A stretch of DNA of 64,000 nt from the NCBI GenBank assembly GCA_965240325.2, contig OZ251222.1:3162001-3226000 (forward strand), read 5' to 3'. The notes beneath the pieces are model-generated. The model ran no database searches, was not told where the DNA came from, and saw only the letters and a program-made list of their open reading frames with translations. Numbering within the stretch: the first letter of the stretch is position 1; each line of letters opens with the position of its first letter. The stretch is from Rebecca billardiae RCC1528. Taxonomy: Eukaryota > Haptophyta. This document shows positions 52,582 to 63,537 of the stretch, piece by piece. Both the position numbers and the translations under genes were made by a program.

Positions 52582-54019
52582 CCCGCCGCCGCCGCCCCCA
52601 ACGCCCCCGCCGTCTCCGCCGCCCTCGCCGCCACCTAGCCCGCCCGAGCCCAGCCCGCCGCCCAGCCCGCCACCGCCCTCCTCGCCTCCGCCACCGCCGC
52701 CCTCGCCGCCCCCCTCGCCACCGCCGCCGCCGCCCGAGCCGTGCGCCATTGGCCGGCTCACGTGCGCCACGCCCGCCATCGGCTCGACAATCGGCCTGCC
52801 CAGTGTCTGGGGCGCGCCGAGCGGCGACGCGCTGTACCGGCTGTCGTTCGGCGAGGCCGGCGGCACGGCGAGGCTCACGACCTGCGGCAGCGACTTTGAC
52901 ACCGTCCTGCGCGTGCTCGACGGCTGCCCGGGCGCGCCTCAGGGCGCCACGGAGCTTGCGGCCAACGACGACAGCGGCGAGTGCGGCGACGCGTCCGCGC
53001 TCACGGTCGACGTGCCGCCCGGCGGCTCTGTGATTGTGCTGGTGGAGGGCTTCGTGACGAAGGAGGGGCAGTACAAGCTGACGGTGGAGGGCTGCCCCGA
53101 TGAGGACGAGGGCACGATCGCGCCGCCCTCGCCGCCGCCCTCGCCCTCGCCGCCGCCCGCGCCGTGTGTCCCTGCGGGCGCGCGGCCGCTCAGCTGCGGC
53201 ACGACTGTGCGCGGCGACACACGCGACGGCTCTGGGGACGCCAACTTTGGCAACCCGGCGCGCGAGCACTACTACACGATCAGCGTGCCCACCGCGACGA
53301 CCGTCACCCTCGACACGTGCGGCTCCGAGTACGACACCTTCCTCCGCGTGTACGACGGCTGCCCGCGCGACGCGGACGCGCAGATCGGCAGCGACGACGA
53401 CAGCGGCTGCGGCGTGATGGCGCGGCTCTCGCTCGAGCTCGAGGGCGGCGTGGAGTACCTGGTGCTGCTCGAGGGCTTCGGGGCGAACGAGGGGCCGTAC
53501 TCGCTCGAGGTGAGCTGCGACGGCGGCGGCGAGTCCTCCGTGCCCGACGACAACGGGGGCGGCGACGAGCTGCCGGGTGTCGAGCCCCCCGCCGACGCGG
53601 CGCGCATCCACTGCTCACTCGGGCTCGAGGCTGACCTCGCAGACCGGGCTGACGGCGCGCCGGGCGCGGCGGACAAGCGCGCGGCGCTCGGCGCTTCGAT
53701 CGCGCAGGTGGCCGAGGTCCCGACGTCGGACGTCCTCATCACGAGCGTGGTCGGCGGGAGCGTCACTGTCCACTTCGAGGTGGTGCGCGCGGACGAGACC
53801 GAGCAGATCGACAAGGTGATCGAGAACTTGGAGACGCGCGCCGCGCAGCTCGCGGCGAGCGTCGAGGCGAGCACGGGCGCGAGCGTGGCCTCCGGCGTGG
53901 TCGTGCAGGAGGTGGTCCACCCGCTCCAGCCCACGCCGACGCCGACGCCGGCCAGCGGTGACGAGACGGTGGGCGTTGTTGTCGACGGTGTCAAGGCGCA
54001 TGACGACGGGGCCGCTGCG

Positions 54020-54064
<45 letters not shown>

Positions 54065-54598
54065 CTCGGTTCGTCGTCGCAGGCGCGCGTCGGCGGCGCG
54101 GCCGGAGCCGCCGACACGGCAACGGGCGGCGGCGTCGGCGGCTCGTCGCTCAGCCTCGCCGCGCTCATCGGCATCATCACCGGCGCCGTCGGCGCGCTGG
54201 TGGTCGCGCTGTGCGCGTACGCCGGCTGGAAGCGCTGGAAGTACGACTCGAAGCTGTCCCACTCCGCCCGCGCGGTGTCCTACCCGGCCGCCGCAGACCA
54301 GGCGCTGCCGACGGCGGACGAGTCGGCTCCGAGCGCGGCGAGGCCTGCCGCTGAGTTCCAAGAGTTCCATGCCGTCGCGCTCAACGCAGCGCCCCAGCCG
54401 TCGACGAGCGCCGCGGGGCTGTGGACGACGGTCGTGGCTACTGCTTCGTCCTGGTTCTCCCCAAGCTCGAGCCACACGGCGGCACCGGCACGCGAGAGCG
54501 TGGCGGACGTCGACGAGCTCGGCCCCCCGCGTCGTGCGTCGCGCACGATGGCGGCGCGCCCGCCGGCCCCTGGCGCCGGCTCGGCAAACATGGCCTAA
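48682..54598 (+). CDS. Giant membrane-anchored subtilase with PPC and Pro-rich modules
   Basis: Exons 48682-49231 and 49338-54598 give 1936 residues; the intron (GTGGGT...ACGCAG) splits the Gly before the catalytic His. In order: signal peptide (1-13); inhibitor-I9 propeptide (about 24-96); proteinase K-like S8 domain (about 110-425) with D152 (VLDTG), H185 (GHGTHCAG), oxyanion Asn in AAGNDNG and S337 (GTSMACPH); Pro-rich linker; two almost identical PPC-like domains (about 438-553, 597-710); two homologous Cys-bordered beta domains (about 797-955, 1018-1170); a 140-residue PPSPPP block; two more PPC-like domains (about 1317-1435, 1459-1575); a SEA-like domain (about 1607-1712); a 12-Asp run; one TM span (about 1788-1815); and a cytosolic tail. 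The Pro-rich linkers resemble algal wall glycoproteins. Probably a surface protease. Confidence 0.9.
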
Positions 54599-55366
54599 GG
54601 CGAGCATGCCCACGACTGCTGCACCTGCATCGTGCCACCGATCGGCACGCTGCTGCGCCGCTCGATCGCGCGCATGCGACGCGCTGCTGGGGCCTTTGTT
54701 TGACGACGTCGTCCTTCTCGTCGTCTCACGACGACGACTTTGTCGTCGCGTCGACTTTGCGGCGGCATTCCGGTCCCGGATGCGTTGGGGCTTGGGCGTA
54801 TCCCGCCTGTCGCCATCCGGTACGGCACGCACCCACTTCGTCTACTGTCTTGTGCCTCGTCATCGTCTACTGTCGTCGCCTGTGTCGTTCATGCAGGCTA
54901 GTGTATTATGAACATCATCAGTCTCTATCGTCGCGCGAGTCGTCTGCTCGTCACTGATATATATACTCATCACTGCTACGTCGATCGCCGAGATGACCGG
55001 TCGCGATCTGTTATATATATATTGATATACGCGCATATATTATTACCGTATATATATATTTAACGACATATCATATTACGCTCCGACCGTACTCCGTAGT
55101 CGACTGCAGGCGCTGCGCTGCGCCTGCTCAGAAGGGCGGGCGCGCTTTATTCTATAGCAGCAGTATATCTGCTGCTTGTCACATGCAGCTTGCCTGCGCT
55201 GCTGCATGCCAGGACTACCTGCTGAGTGCTGCTGCTGGTCCCAAGTATCATTGGCGCGCGATTGCCGCGCGCCCGCGCGTTGAACATGGTCGTTGTTTGT
55301 CGTATCACATACATCACGCACCCGTCACTCAGAACGTGCGCATGGCCATGCATGACGATGATCATA
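54599..55366. other. Intergenic, AT-rich in the middle
   Basis: No gene. TATATA runs lie at about 54957-55065, between the convergent subtilase and GGPP synthase genes. Confidence 0.65.
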
Positions 55367-56546
55367 TCAGTTCTGGCGGCCGATGATGTAGTCCGCAATC
55401 GCCGCAAGCGCGGTCGCCTTGTCCCCATATGGAGCAAGCGCGCCCTTGGCGTCCGCGATCATCTCCGCCGCGACCTGGGCAAGGGCGCGGTGGGCGCATG
55501 CGGGTGTGAGTCGACGCGCTCGTCTCACGCGGAAGGGCGAGCAACAGCTGCATGGGGGCGCGCACCTGCTTCGACTTCTCCAGCCCCAGCAGCTTCGGGT
55601 ACGTCGTCTTATCAGCCTCCAGATCCTTGCCCGCCGTCTTCCCCAGCTCCTCCGACGTCTTCGTCACGTCGAGGATGTCGTCCGCCACCTGGAAGGCGAG
55701 GCCGATCTTGAGGGCGTACTCCTCCACGTTGGCCACGTCCGCGTCAGACGCGCCGCCGAGCACCGCGCCCGTCGCCGCCGCCGCCTTGAGCAAGGCGGCG
55801 GTCTTGTGCGTGTGGATCCACGTGAGCCCGTCGATATCGACGTTCGCGTCGCCCTCGCACTTCAGATCCATCGCCTGGCCACCCGCCAGCCCGATCGCAC
55901 CCACGGAGGTGCCGAGGCGGCGGAGCACGTCCACGACGCGCTCGGCGGCGACGCCTTTCGTGTGCTTGGCGACGTGCTCGAACGAGGTGGACAGCAGGGA
56001 GTCGCCGGCAAGGATGGCAAGCGCCTCGCCGTAAAGCACGTGGTTTGTCGGCTTGCCGCGCCGCAGGTCGTCGTTGTCCATCGCCGGCAGGTCATCGTGG
56101 ATGAGCGACATGGTGTGAATCATCTCCAGAGCGACGGCGGTCGGCATGGCCGCCTCGACCGCGGCCTCACCGCCGAACATCTCGGCGGCCGCCAGGCAGA
56201 GGATGGGGCGGATGCGCTTGCCACCCGCCATGAGCGAGTAGCGCATCGACTCGGTGATCTCGCGCGCATTCTCGTGCTCGACCGGCAGCGACTCGTCAAG
56301 CGCCTTCTCAACGAGCGCCTTGCGTTCTTCCAGGTATGTGGCCAGATCGAAGCCGGCGTCGACGGCCGACGCGGTCACGCGCGGGGAGCGAACGCGACTC
56401 TGCGCCACGATGCTACTCACCTTGGCCGGAGTGCCGTTCGTGGTCACGTGGCCGAGCGCCAGGAGCGCTGAGAGCGCGCAGGCAGACAGCATGCCGCGAT
56501 GCACGAGGCCGGCCGCACTAATGAATTTCCGCGCAGGGACCATCAT
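55367..56546 (-). CDS. Geranylgeranyl diphosphate synthase, plastid-type (one intron)
   Basis: A trans-prenyltransferase that condenses IPP with allylic diphosphates to make C20 GGPP for carotenoids, chlorophyll and quinones. Exon 1 is 55566-56546, the intron 55475-55565 (GTGCGC...CCCAG) and exon 2 55367-55474, giving 362 residues. The first Asp-rich motif is DDLPAMD (151-157) and the second VADDILD (287-293). GGKRIRP, the KPT motif and GGQAMDLKC are also present. Exon 2 encodes the conserved C-terminal helix, ending DYIIGRQN. The first 60 residues form a hydrophobic then Ser/Arg-rich presequence ending near ASAVDAGFD, so plastid import is likely. Codon 56549 upstream is TTG, so ATG 56546 was used. 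Confidence 0.93.
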
Positions 56547-56785
56547 CAATCGAGCAGGAAATGAGCCATCAATGAGATCGAGCAGATGAAATCTCGCGCG
56601 AGCTGATGCTATGGTACGGCCGTGACCGTGTGGCAGTGTGGCCTCGCCAGTGTGCCGGTGCGAGTGTCAGACTGTGTCTGTGACAATGTCACAGATATAT
56701 GGGGGTACGCCCCTCGTCACAGAGCTGCTGGCCCCAACCCGGCAAGGACTGAGCTCGGCAGACGAGGCAACCGTGCAGCTGGCCG

Positions 56786-58313
56786 CTAAGCGCCTCCACC
56801 TGCCTCTGTCGCCACGGCAGCCGGGGCTGCTGGCTCGGCGCAGCCACCCGCGGGGGCGGCCGCGGTGGCGCCGCCCGCACCTTGCCCGCCAGGCTCTGCG
56901 CGAGCGCTCGCTCGCCGCGCAGGCATGCGCTTGGCAGCCGTACGGTACCACAGGACGAGAGGCGACTTGTTGGCCCGGTGCTGGCTCTCGAGGTGGTGCA
57001 GCGCGTCCCTGAGCATCACGCGCTCTTTGAGGGTGACGGACGCGGCCTGCAGTGCGTGCGCGTCGCGCATCCCCCTAGCGTCGCCGGCTGGAACCAGCGC
57101 GCCAGGCCCGACGCGCGCGCCAGGCGGCGGCGCCGCTGGTCTGGGCGGCTCGGCGGATGGCGGGTCGCGCTCGAGCTGCGCCTCGGCCGCGGCCGTCTCG
57201 CGTCGGCGCTGCGACGCGTCGCAGATGCCGCAGAGCGCGCGGCGGATGCGCTCGGCCAGCGCCTCATCCAGCAGCTCGAGCAGCGCGCTGCCCGCCTCGT
57301 CCTCGGCGGGGCCCAGCACGCCCTGCTCGGCGCATGCGCGCGCGACGCGCGGCCCGAGCCTTGCGCGCCGAGCGCTCGGCGCGTCAAGGCCTGGGGCGTC
57401 CGCATCGCCATCCGCCGTGGCCCCCGATCGCCGCGTCGCCACACCCGCGCGCGCGAGCTCCGCGCGCGGCACCAGAAGTGACGCCTGCTCGTCAGCAAGG
57501 CTCACGTCTGCAACAACCGTGGCACCGTCACCCGCCTCGTTGCCGGCGCCTGCGGCCTTGCGCCCACGCTTCTGGCCGCGCGCGGCGGGCTGCGCGGCTG
57601 CGCCCGGTGCGGGCGGCTCTGCGCTCGTGCCCGCATGCGCAGCTGCCGCGTCCGTGGACGTCCCGCCGGGGTCTGCGCGCGGACGCTTGGCGCTGCGCGC
57701 ATCGGCGCGTCGGGCGCAGTGCGCGCCGGGGCAGACGGGGCGTGAGTGCGGCCCAGTCACCGCGGAGCGAGGCGCGCCATGCGCACCTGGGGCCCATCGC
57801 CGTGTCGAGCTCATGCTTCTGACCGGTGACACCCTGACCACTCGCGATCGGCTGCATCGGCTGCGGCGCAGGCTGCTGCTGCGAGGACTGCGCGGCCGCC
57901 TCCGGGGGCAGCTGCGGGGGCGGCTGCGGCTGTGGCTGAGCCGGCGGCGGAGGCTGCGCGGTCTGCTGCGGCTGCGAGGCGGCATGTGCTTGCAGAGTCG
58001 CCGCGCTGCTCGCGGCAGCAGCCGCCGCCTGCTTCGCCTGTGCATCCTTGAGCGCCATCATCGCGTTCTGCACGCGCGGCTTGCCCACCAGCATGATCAG
58101 CCGCTTGAGCAGGTCCTTGGCGACCTCGGACGCCGTGCCGGCCTGGCTAGCGGCGTGATACTCGAGCGCCAACGGCTTCATCTGGAGCGCCTGGTCACGC
58201 GTGCACTGCCCATCGCGGAGCACGCACGCCAGCACGTGCGGAAACGCGACCTTGTTCTGCGCCATCCACTCTCGCTTGCGCTGGCGTTCGCTCCGCCTTG
58301 GCGCCCTGTGCAT
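56786..58313 (-). CDS. TAF4: TFIID subunit 4 (TAF4), one intron
   Basis: Exon 1 is 57787-58313, the intron 57693-57786 (GTGCGC...GCGCAG, phase 2, completing a Ser codon) and exon 2 56786-57692, giving 477 residues. The first 90 residues form helices ending LLKRLIMLVGKPRVQNAMMA, possibly an RST-like domain. A long Gln/Pro/Ala-rich linker and a KRGRK basic patch follow. The C-terminal half has the TAF4 histone-fold region (VARACAEQGVLGPAEDE, then LLELLDEALAERIRRALCGI) and the final family element TLKERVMLRDALHHLE...NKSPLVLWYRTAAKR. TAF4 pairs with TAF12 inside TFIID. An upstream exon beyond the ATG at 58313 cannot be excluded. It lies 217 bp from the ARMC9 stop on the same strand. Confidence 0.75.
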
Positions 58314-58530
58314 CCGCTTGCTTCACTTCACACTGTCATCAGCATCAGCATGGCGGCCCCGCCGGACGGCCCGCATGTCTGCCTGTCACCGACACCAAGA
58401 CACCAGACACCATTGATGAGGCAGTTGTGAGTGAGTTGAGGTTGATGACTGACTCTCTGCTAAGTCTGAGCCTACGCAGCTGTCAAGTGCTCACGCCGGG
58501 CACGATGCAGACCAGCTCATTGCTACTCGG

Positions 58531-61500
58531 CTACTCGCCTGGCGCGGCCGGATCATCGGGCGCTCCTCCCGCTTCCCCAGCGCCAGCCGCCGGCGGTGGC
58601 GGAGGTGCGCTGCTGCCGCCGCGTGCTCCGCCACCCTTGGCTGCGGATGGGAGCGGCGGCTTGCCACCGGTGGGCTTGTTGCGCGCGCCACCGGCCCCAG
58701 CACCGGTGCGCCCCTGCGCCGGCGGCTTGCCCCCCGGCGGCTTGCGCGCCTTCGGGCTCGGCTTTGGCGCCGGATTCCTCGCGACCTGCCCGGTCTGCGC
58801 GTGCCACGGCTGCTGCTGCTCTGCCGCCCACGACTCGTCTCCTAGCCCCTGCGCCGGGTGCTCGCCCGGGCCGGGTGTGCGCGCGAGCTTGTTCCGGCTC
58901 GAAAACGCGGCCTCGTCGTCCTCGAGCGCATCCAGGCCCGGATACTGCGCGGCGCGGTGTCGGCCGAGGGTGGCGCGGGCGTGGGGCATTGAACGTGAGA
59001 TGCGAGATGGTGTGCGGCCGCGGCTCACACACGCACGCGCGCTGTGAGGTCGCGCCCCGCGCACCTCGGCCTTGCTCGTGCTCACCGGTGCGGGCGCCGG
59101 CTTGTGCGTGTTCGGCGTGATGGGCCGCTGAGGAGGCTCGGCGCTCGCGTTGGCGCCGCCCGCCGCATTCCGCGTCCTGCGCACGCCGCCAGGCGGGACG
59201 CGCGCACGCGCGGGGTGGCGGTTGGCCGCGTCCGCCAGCGCCTGGCGCACACCCGAGTCCGACGGAGCCCCCCGGTGCGGTTGACGCGCGAGCGCGCCGC
59301 GCGCACCCCTTGGCTGCCGCTGCCCTCGCGCCCGGCGAGGGCCGCCGCGCCGGCGCCGCCGTCTCTAGCTGGCTCGCCTCCGCCTGCGCCGCGTACGCGC
59401 TCGCAATGTAGCGCGAGGCCAGCAGCTCCTCGCCGATCGGCACGGCCTGCGGCCGCGGGATCTCCGACTCGTCGTCGTCCTCGGGCTCGTCCTCGTCGTC
59501 GTCGTCGTCGTAGTCGTCGTCCTCCTCCTCATCGCCGTCGTCCGCCTCCTCCGCCGGCTGCGCGGGCTGCGCCTCCGGCGCGAGCAGCGGGAGGATGTAC
59601 TCGATCTGGCGCGCGTTCATCGGCTCCGAGTGCTCGAGCAGCGCCTGCGCGCGCCGAGCGCGGCCAGTTGGGGGCGCGCGGCAGGTTGGCGGGGCGGCGA
59701 GCGCGCGAGCGCGCGTGGGCGCGTGGGCGGTGTGCGCGGGGCCGGCGCTCCTCGGCCGCGCGCGACGGCGGCCGGCGCGCGCGCGCCGCCGCGTGCCGCA
59801 CCTCGAGCACGTCCGGCAGCCCCATCTCGAGCGCGCGCTCGCGCAGCGCGGGCCGCGTGAGCACCGAGTAGAGCGTGCCGTTCACGTACGTGCGCACCTG
59901 CGCATTGTCGTACTCCAGCAGGTGGTTGAGCACGCCCAGGATGTCCAGCTCGGCCGCCTCGCACCGGCGCTTCCCCGCCGCGCGGAGGGAGAGGTTCATC
60001 AGCAGCGCGGTCGCGTACTCGATGGTGTACTCCGACAGCGCGTCCGTGTCGGCGAGCACGGCCGCTAGCCAGTCGACGACGCCGCCGTCAATCATGGCCG
60101 ACTGCGGCGCGCGGCGCAGGCTCAGCTTCTGCAGCGCGCCGAGCGCGTTCTGCCGCATCGGCGTGTCCGCCTTCTCGGCGAGCATCGCGCCGCTCAGCCG
60201 GTGCAGCAGCCCCTCCTTCGCCAGGATGTACGCGCGCCCCGCCGCGAACGAGGCGAAGTGGTTCACGAGGCGCACGAGCTGCTCAGCCACGAGCGGAGCG
60301 CTGCCGTCGAGCGCGGCGTCGACCGCGCGCGCGCTCAGCAGGTCGTTCTGGATGAAGGCGGCGAGGACGAGCTGGCGCTGCCGCCCGCTCGACTTCATCA
60401 GGCGCCAGCGCAGCGCCTGCAGCAGGAGCGCGCGCTCCGCCGCGGGCAGCTCCACGAGGTCGCGCGTCACCGCCGAGTAGTCGAGCGCGGCGAACAGAGG
60501 CACGGAGCGCGGCCGCGGCGGCGGGGGCGGCCGCTCGGGCGAGAGCGGGCCGTCGCCCAGCTCGCCGCCGGCCGCACTCGCGGCAGCGACGGCCTGCGCC
60601 GGCGGTTGCGCCGGGTAGTCGGCGACGCCGCCGCCGCCGCCCAGCATGCCCGGCGGCGGCGGGCTCGCGTCGTAGCCCCCGCCGTACGGCACGGGGCCCG
60701 AAGCGGCCGCAGCCGCCCCGCCAGCCGCGCCCGCCGACCACTGCTGCTGCTGCTGCTGCTGCGGCGGCGGCGGCGAGGCGCCGAGCGCCGCAATCGCGTC
60801 TGCGGCGCGCTGGATGGCAGCGCGGTGCTCGGCCGAGCCGCGCGGGGTAGCCCCCGCCTGCGCCCCCCGCGACTGCAGCTCGCTCGCCACGCGGTGCAGC
60901 TCGGTCGCCGCGCGGTGCAGCGCCGCCTCGCGCTGCGCCGCCAGCTGCTTCGTCTCCACCAGCCTCAGCTCCGACTCGACCAGCCTCGCCTTGAGCGCGG
61001 TCAGGTCGGCGGACGCCTCGGCGACGGGGTTGCGCGGCACGCCGTGCTCGCCGTCGACCGAGAGCGACGCGTACGACGCGTAGATCGTCAGCAGCTTCGG
61101 CTCCGCCGCCAGCTGCGGCGTCGAGCGCAGGAAGTCTGCCACCCGCTGCCGCAGCGCGTGCGCCCAGCCAGGCGTGAGCAGCTCGCGGAATGCCGGGTGC
61201 TCCTCGAGCTGCGGGACGTACGGCAGCGCGTAGTACGCGAGGAACTCGGCCGTCGCGGACAGCGTCGCGCCGTTCGTCTCGAGGTACCGCCTGAAGCGCT
61301 CCATCGTCGCCGGCAGAGCGCGCGCGTCACGCTGCGGGTTGAGCGAGTGCATCGGGAAGACGGCAAAGTAGATATGCATGTAGAACTCGAGCTTCTGGCA
61401 GGTGCGATCGCGTCGCCTGACGAGAGGCGGTACGTACGACTCCCACAGGGCGAAGAGCTCGTCACCCTGACCCGCGTCGAACGCCCGCAGCGCCTGCTCG

Positions 61501-61685
61501 AAGATGCGCTGCCGCACCTTGTCGCCGATCGGACGGTGGTGCGTCGGCTGCAGCGCGCGCTGCTGCAGGTGGGTGCGGAGCGCCTGGGCCGGCGTGTCGC
61601 AGCCAGTGTGGATGAGGTATTCGAGGACCAAGAGGTCGAGCTCCTCGAGGGTGCGCCCCGCCTGCTGGACGGCCGTGGCGTCCAT
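58531..61685 (-). CDS. ARMC9: LisH/ARM-repeat ciliary protein ARMC9, four exons
   Basis: Exons 59802-61685, 59307-59644, 59065-59176 and 58531-58944 give 915 residues. The LisH motif is near residues 12-45 (ELDLLVLEYLIHTGCDTPAQ). An alpha-helical region follows, then a coiled coil (LKARLVESELRLVETKQLAA), a Gln/Gly/Pro linker with a short CAG-type run (7 Gln) and armadillo repeats from about 400 to 630 (NALGALQKLSLRR, YATALLMNLSLRA, YVNGTLYSVL). Exon 2 begins ALLEHSEP and continues MNARQIEYILPLL, an Asp/Glu tract and IGEELLASRYIAS, as in animal ARMC9. ARMC9 acts at the ciliary base and in ciliary signalling. Introns are 59645-59801, 59177-59306 and 58945-59064, all ending GCGCAG. Confidence 0.87.
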
Positions 61686-61962
61686 AGCGCTCCTAACCGT
61701 TGCTCACACGGCCGGCATGGCTCCCGATGCGTTCGCGGCCGCTCGACGGTTCTCAAGCGGCCAACTGAAATTCAAAATGCGAGCCGCGCTCGATTTCTAA
61801 TTTCTTTGCTCTCTGTCGGCTGTCGCTCGCCATTTGTTTTTTTCGTGCTTGGGCGAGCCACACCGCGCCGCCGGTGCATCGCTGCGTGTGTCACTGCACA
61901 TGACTCACTGTCAGTGTGAGTCAGAGTGTGCACGTGCAGAATACTAAGTGAATAATCTTGAT

Positions 61963-61993
61963 GAGACGCACACAGCTCAGGCAGGCGAGATTG
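61963..61993 (+). repeat. 31-bp dispersed repeat, copy 2
   Basis: Identical to 31193-31223, in the same orientation, 30.8 kb away. Confidence 0.8.
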
Positions 61994-62692
61994 ACGCCCG
62001 CCAACTGTCACCGCCCATGAAGCCGTCGCCGATGGTCTGATGAGCGCCGTCGCCGACTCGCCGTCGGAAGTCCGGAAGATTCGACAGTTCGTTCACTCCG
62101 GGTTCCGAGCCCCGTCCGCGTGGCGCGATGAGGGCTGCGGCCGCCTCGCGGCGCGCGCCCGCCATCGGCCGCCATGCTGCCGGCCACCGGTGTGACGGTG
62201 GCGGGCCGCGAGCGCCCAAAGGCCAAAACGGAATTACAATGATCGATGATCATGATCACTATGAAGTATGATGCGGGACGGTGATGCCTCACAGGCTCAG
62301 TGATGCCGCCGCAGCACGATTCTCACAGTCACACTAGCCGACGGACGTGTCCCGCTGCGTCACGCGGCAGGCGCTCGGGTCGTGATAACCCTTCGGAGCC
62401 CGCCGGCTCGGCCGCGCGGAGACTACGACGGCGGGGGCGATTATCGTCGTTGACGTCAATGACGAATGACGACCACCAGAAATAGAATGTCAATGCCGGG
62501 GCCAATCCGCCACAGTGGCGGGGTGACATCAGTCATCGCCATCGCCATCGCCATCACTCATGGCGGCGGCGACCCCACTCGCCCGCGGTAGCACGAACAG
62601 TCACAGTGTTAAACAGTCGGCAATCGGAATGGCATCACCAAGCTCTGCTTGCTGCGGCCGAGAGACTGCCAAGCGCCGCGCGTGCTGAGAGC

Positions 62693-62754
62693 TACAGTTT
62701 ATTTGTTTTAACGTGCGTAAGGCTCACGGTGGCAGGTTGCCGCGCCATCCTTCA
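62693..62754 (+). repeat. 62-bp dispersed repeat, copy 3
   Basis: Exact match to 6321-6382. Sequence on either side is unrelated apart from a few bases upstream. Confidence 0.9.
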
Positions 62755-62934
62755 GCCCGCGCGCCTGCAGCGATCGCGGCGATTCAGCAGCCTCCCACTG
62801 CTTCAGTGCGAGTCACCGCGTGGATACACCTCCTCCAGCCCCGTTTCACTTCATGTCGAGCTCGGCAGTGTGGCAACGTTCGTTTGGATGCCCGCTGAGC
62901 GTGGGTAAGATGTGCGCTGCTCGGCTCTGAGCCG

Positions 62935-63240
62935 TCACCTGCGCATGCATGTGTGGTAGGTGACCAGGGCACACCACCCCGTTCCGAGCGACACACCGAC
63001 AATTGCGCCCCAGAGTGGCAGCAGGCACGTCGACCAACACAGGCCCAGCTCGACGAGCGAGAAGTCCACCAGCGAGCTCACGAGGAAGATCACGCTTGGA
63101 ATCGCGACGAGTCCGCCAAGGGCGACCAGGAGAGCGCATGGAGCACTGCGCTGCGCGACACGACTTGCAGCTGCGCTCAGCCATGGGTTGAACGAGTGCT
63201 CGTGAAGAAGCGGCTCTCCTTCGCCATCGATGGCTGCCAT
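62935..63240 (-). CDS. Small two-span membrane protein, unknown
   Basis: A 101-residue frame from the ATG at 63240 (MAAIDGEGEPLLHEHSFNPW). Two hydrophobic segments follow: LLVALGGLVAIPSVIFLVSS and LLPLWGAIVGVSLGTGWCAL. It ends TYHTCMRR. The soluble head carries an acidic dileucine-like EGEPLL, which could be a sorting signal. I recognise no family. The frame remains open upstream to 63804, but that part is antisense to the divergent gene at 63538. Confidence 0.5.
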   Translation of the reverse strand: MAAIDGEGEPLLHEHSFNPWLSAAASRVAQRSAPCALLVALGGLVAIPSVIFLVSSLVDFSLVELGLCWSTCLLPLWGAIVGVSLGTGWCALVTYHTCMRR

Positions 63241-63537
63241 CGCGTGGGTGCTCACGAGAACCCGCGCAGACGAGCCCGAACGAGACGCGCGCCCGGTCTC
63301 GGCCCGGCGCACGGGCACCGGGCCCGGGCGTCCACGCGTTAGGGAAGGATGGCTGCCTCCCTGGGCGCCAGGCGCCAGCGAGCAGCGGGGTCGCTCGCCT
63401 CCCGCAAAGGGCCGGACCGCAGTCACCGGGATCAGAGAGGGAGGGCTGCCGGACCAGCCCGGCGGCGGAGCGGGCGTCACCGCCACGACCGCCGAGCCAA
63501 GTAGGGCGCCGCCGCGCCAGCGCGCGAAGCGCGAGCC

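Larger units (their letters stand above)
61686..62934. other. Gene-free interval with dispersed repeats
   Basis: Contains the second 31-bp repeat (61963-61993), the third copy of the 62-bp repeat (62693-62754) and a short (ATCGCC)n run near 62534-62553. No supportable gene. Confidence 0.6.

Noticed and set aside
50036-52902. Long antisense frames opposite the subtilase's Pro-rich blocks
   Set aside because: Gly/Arg-rich complements of CCG/CCC repeats; the sense strand carries catalytic and Cys-bordered domains.
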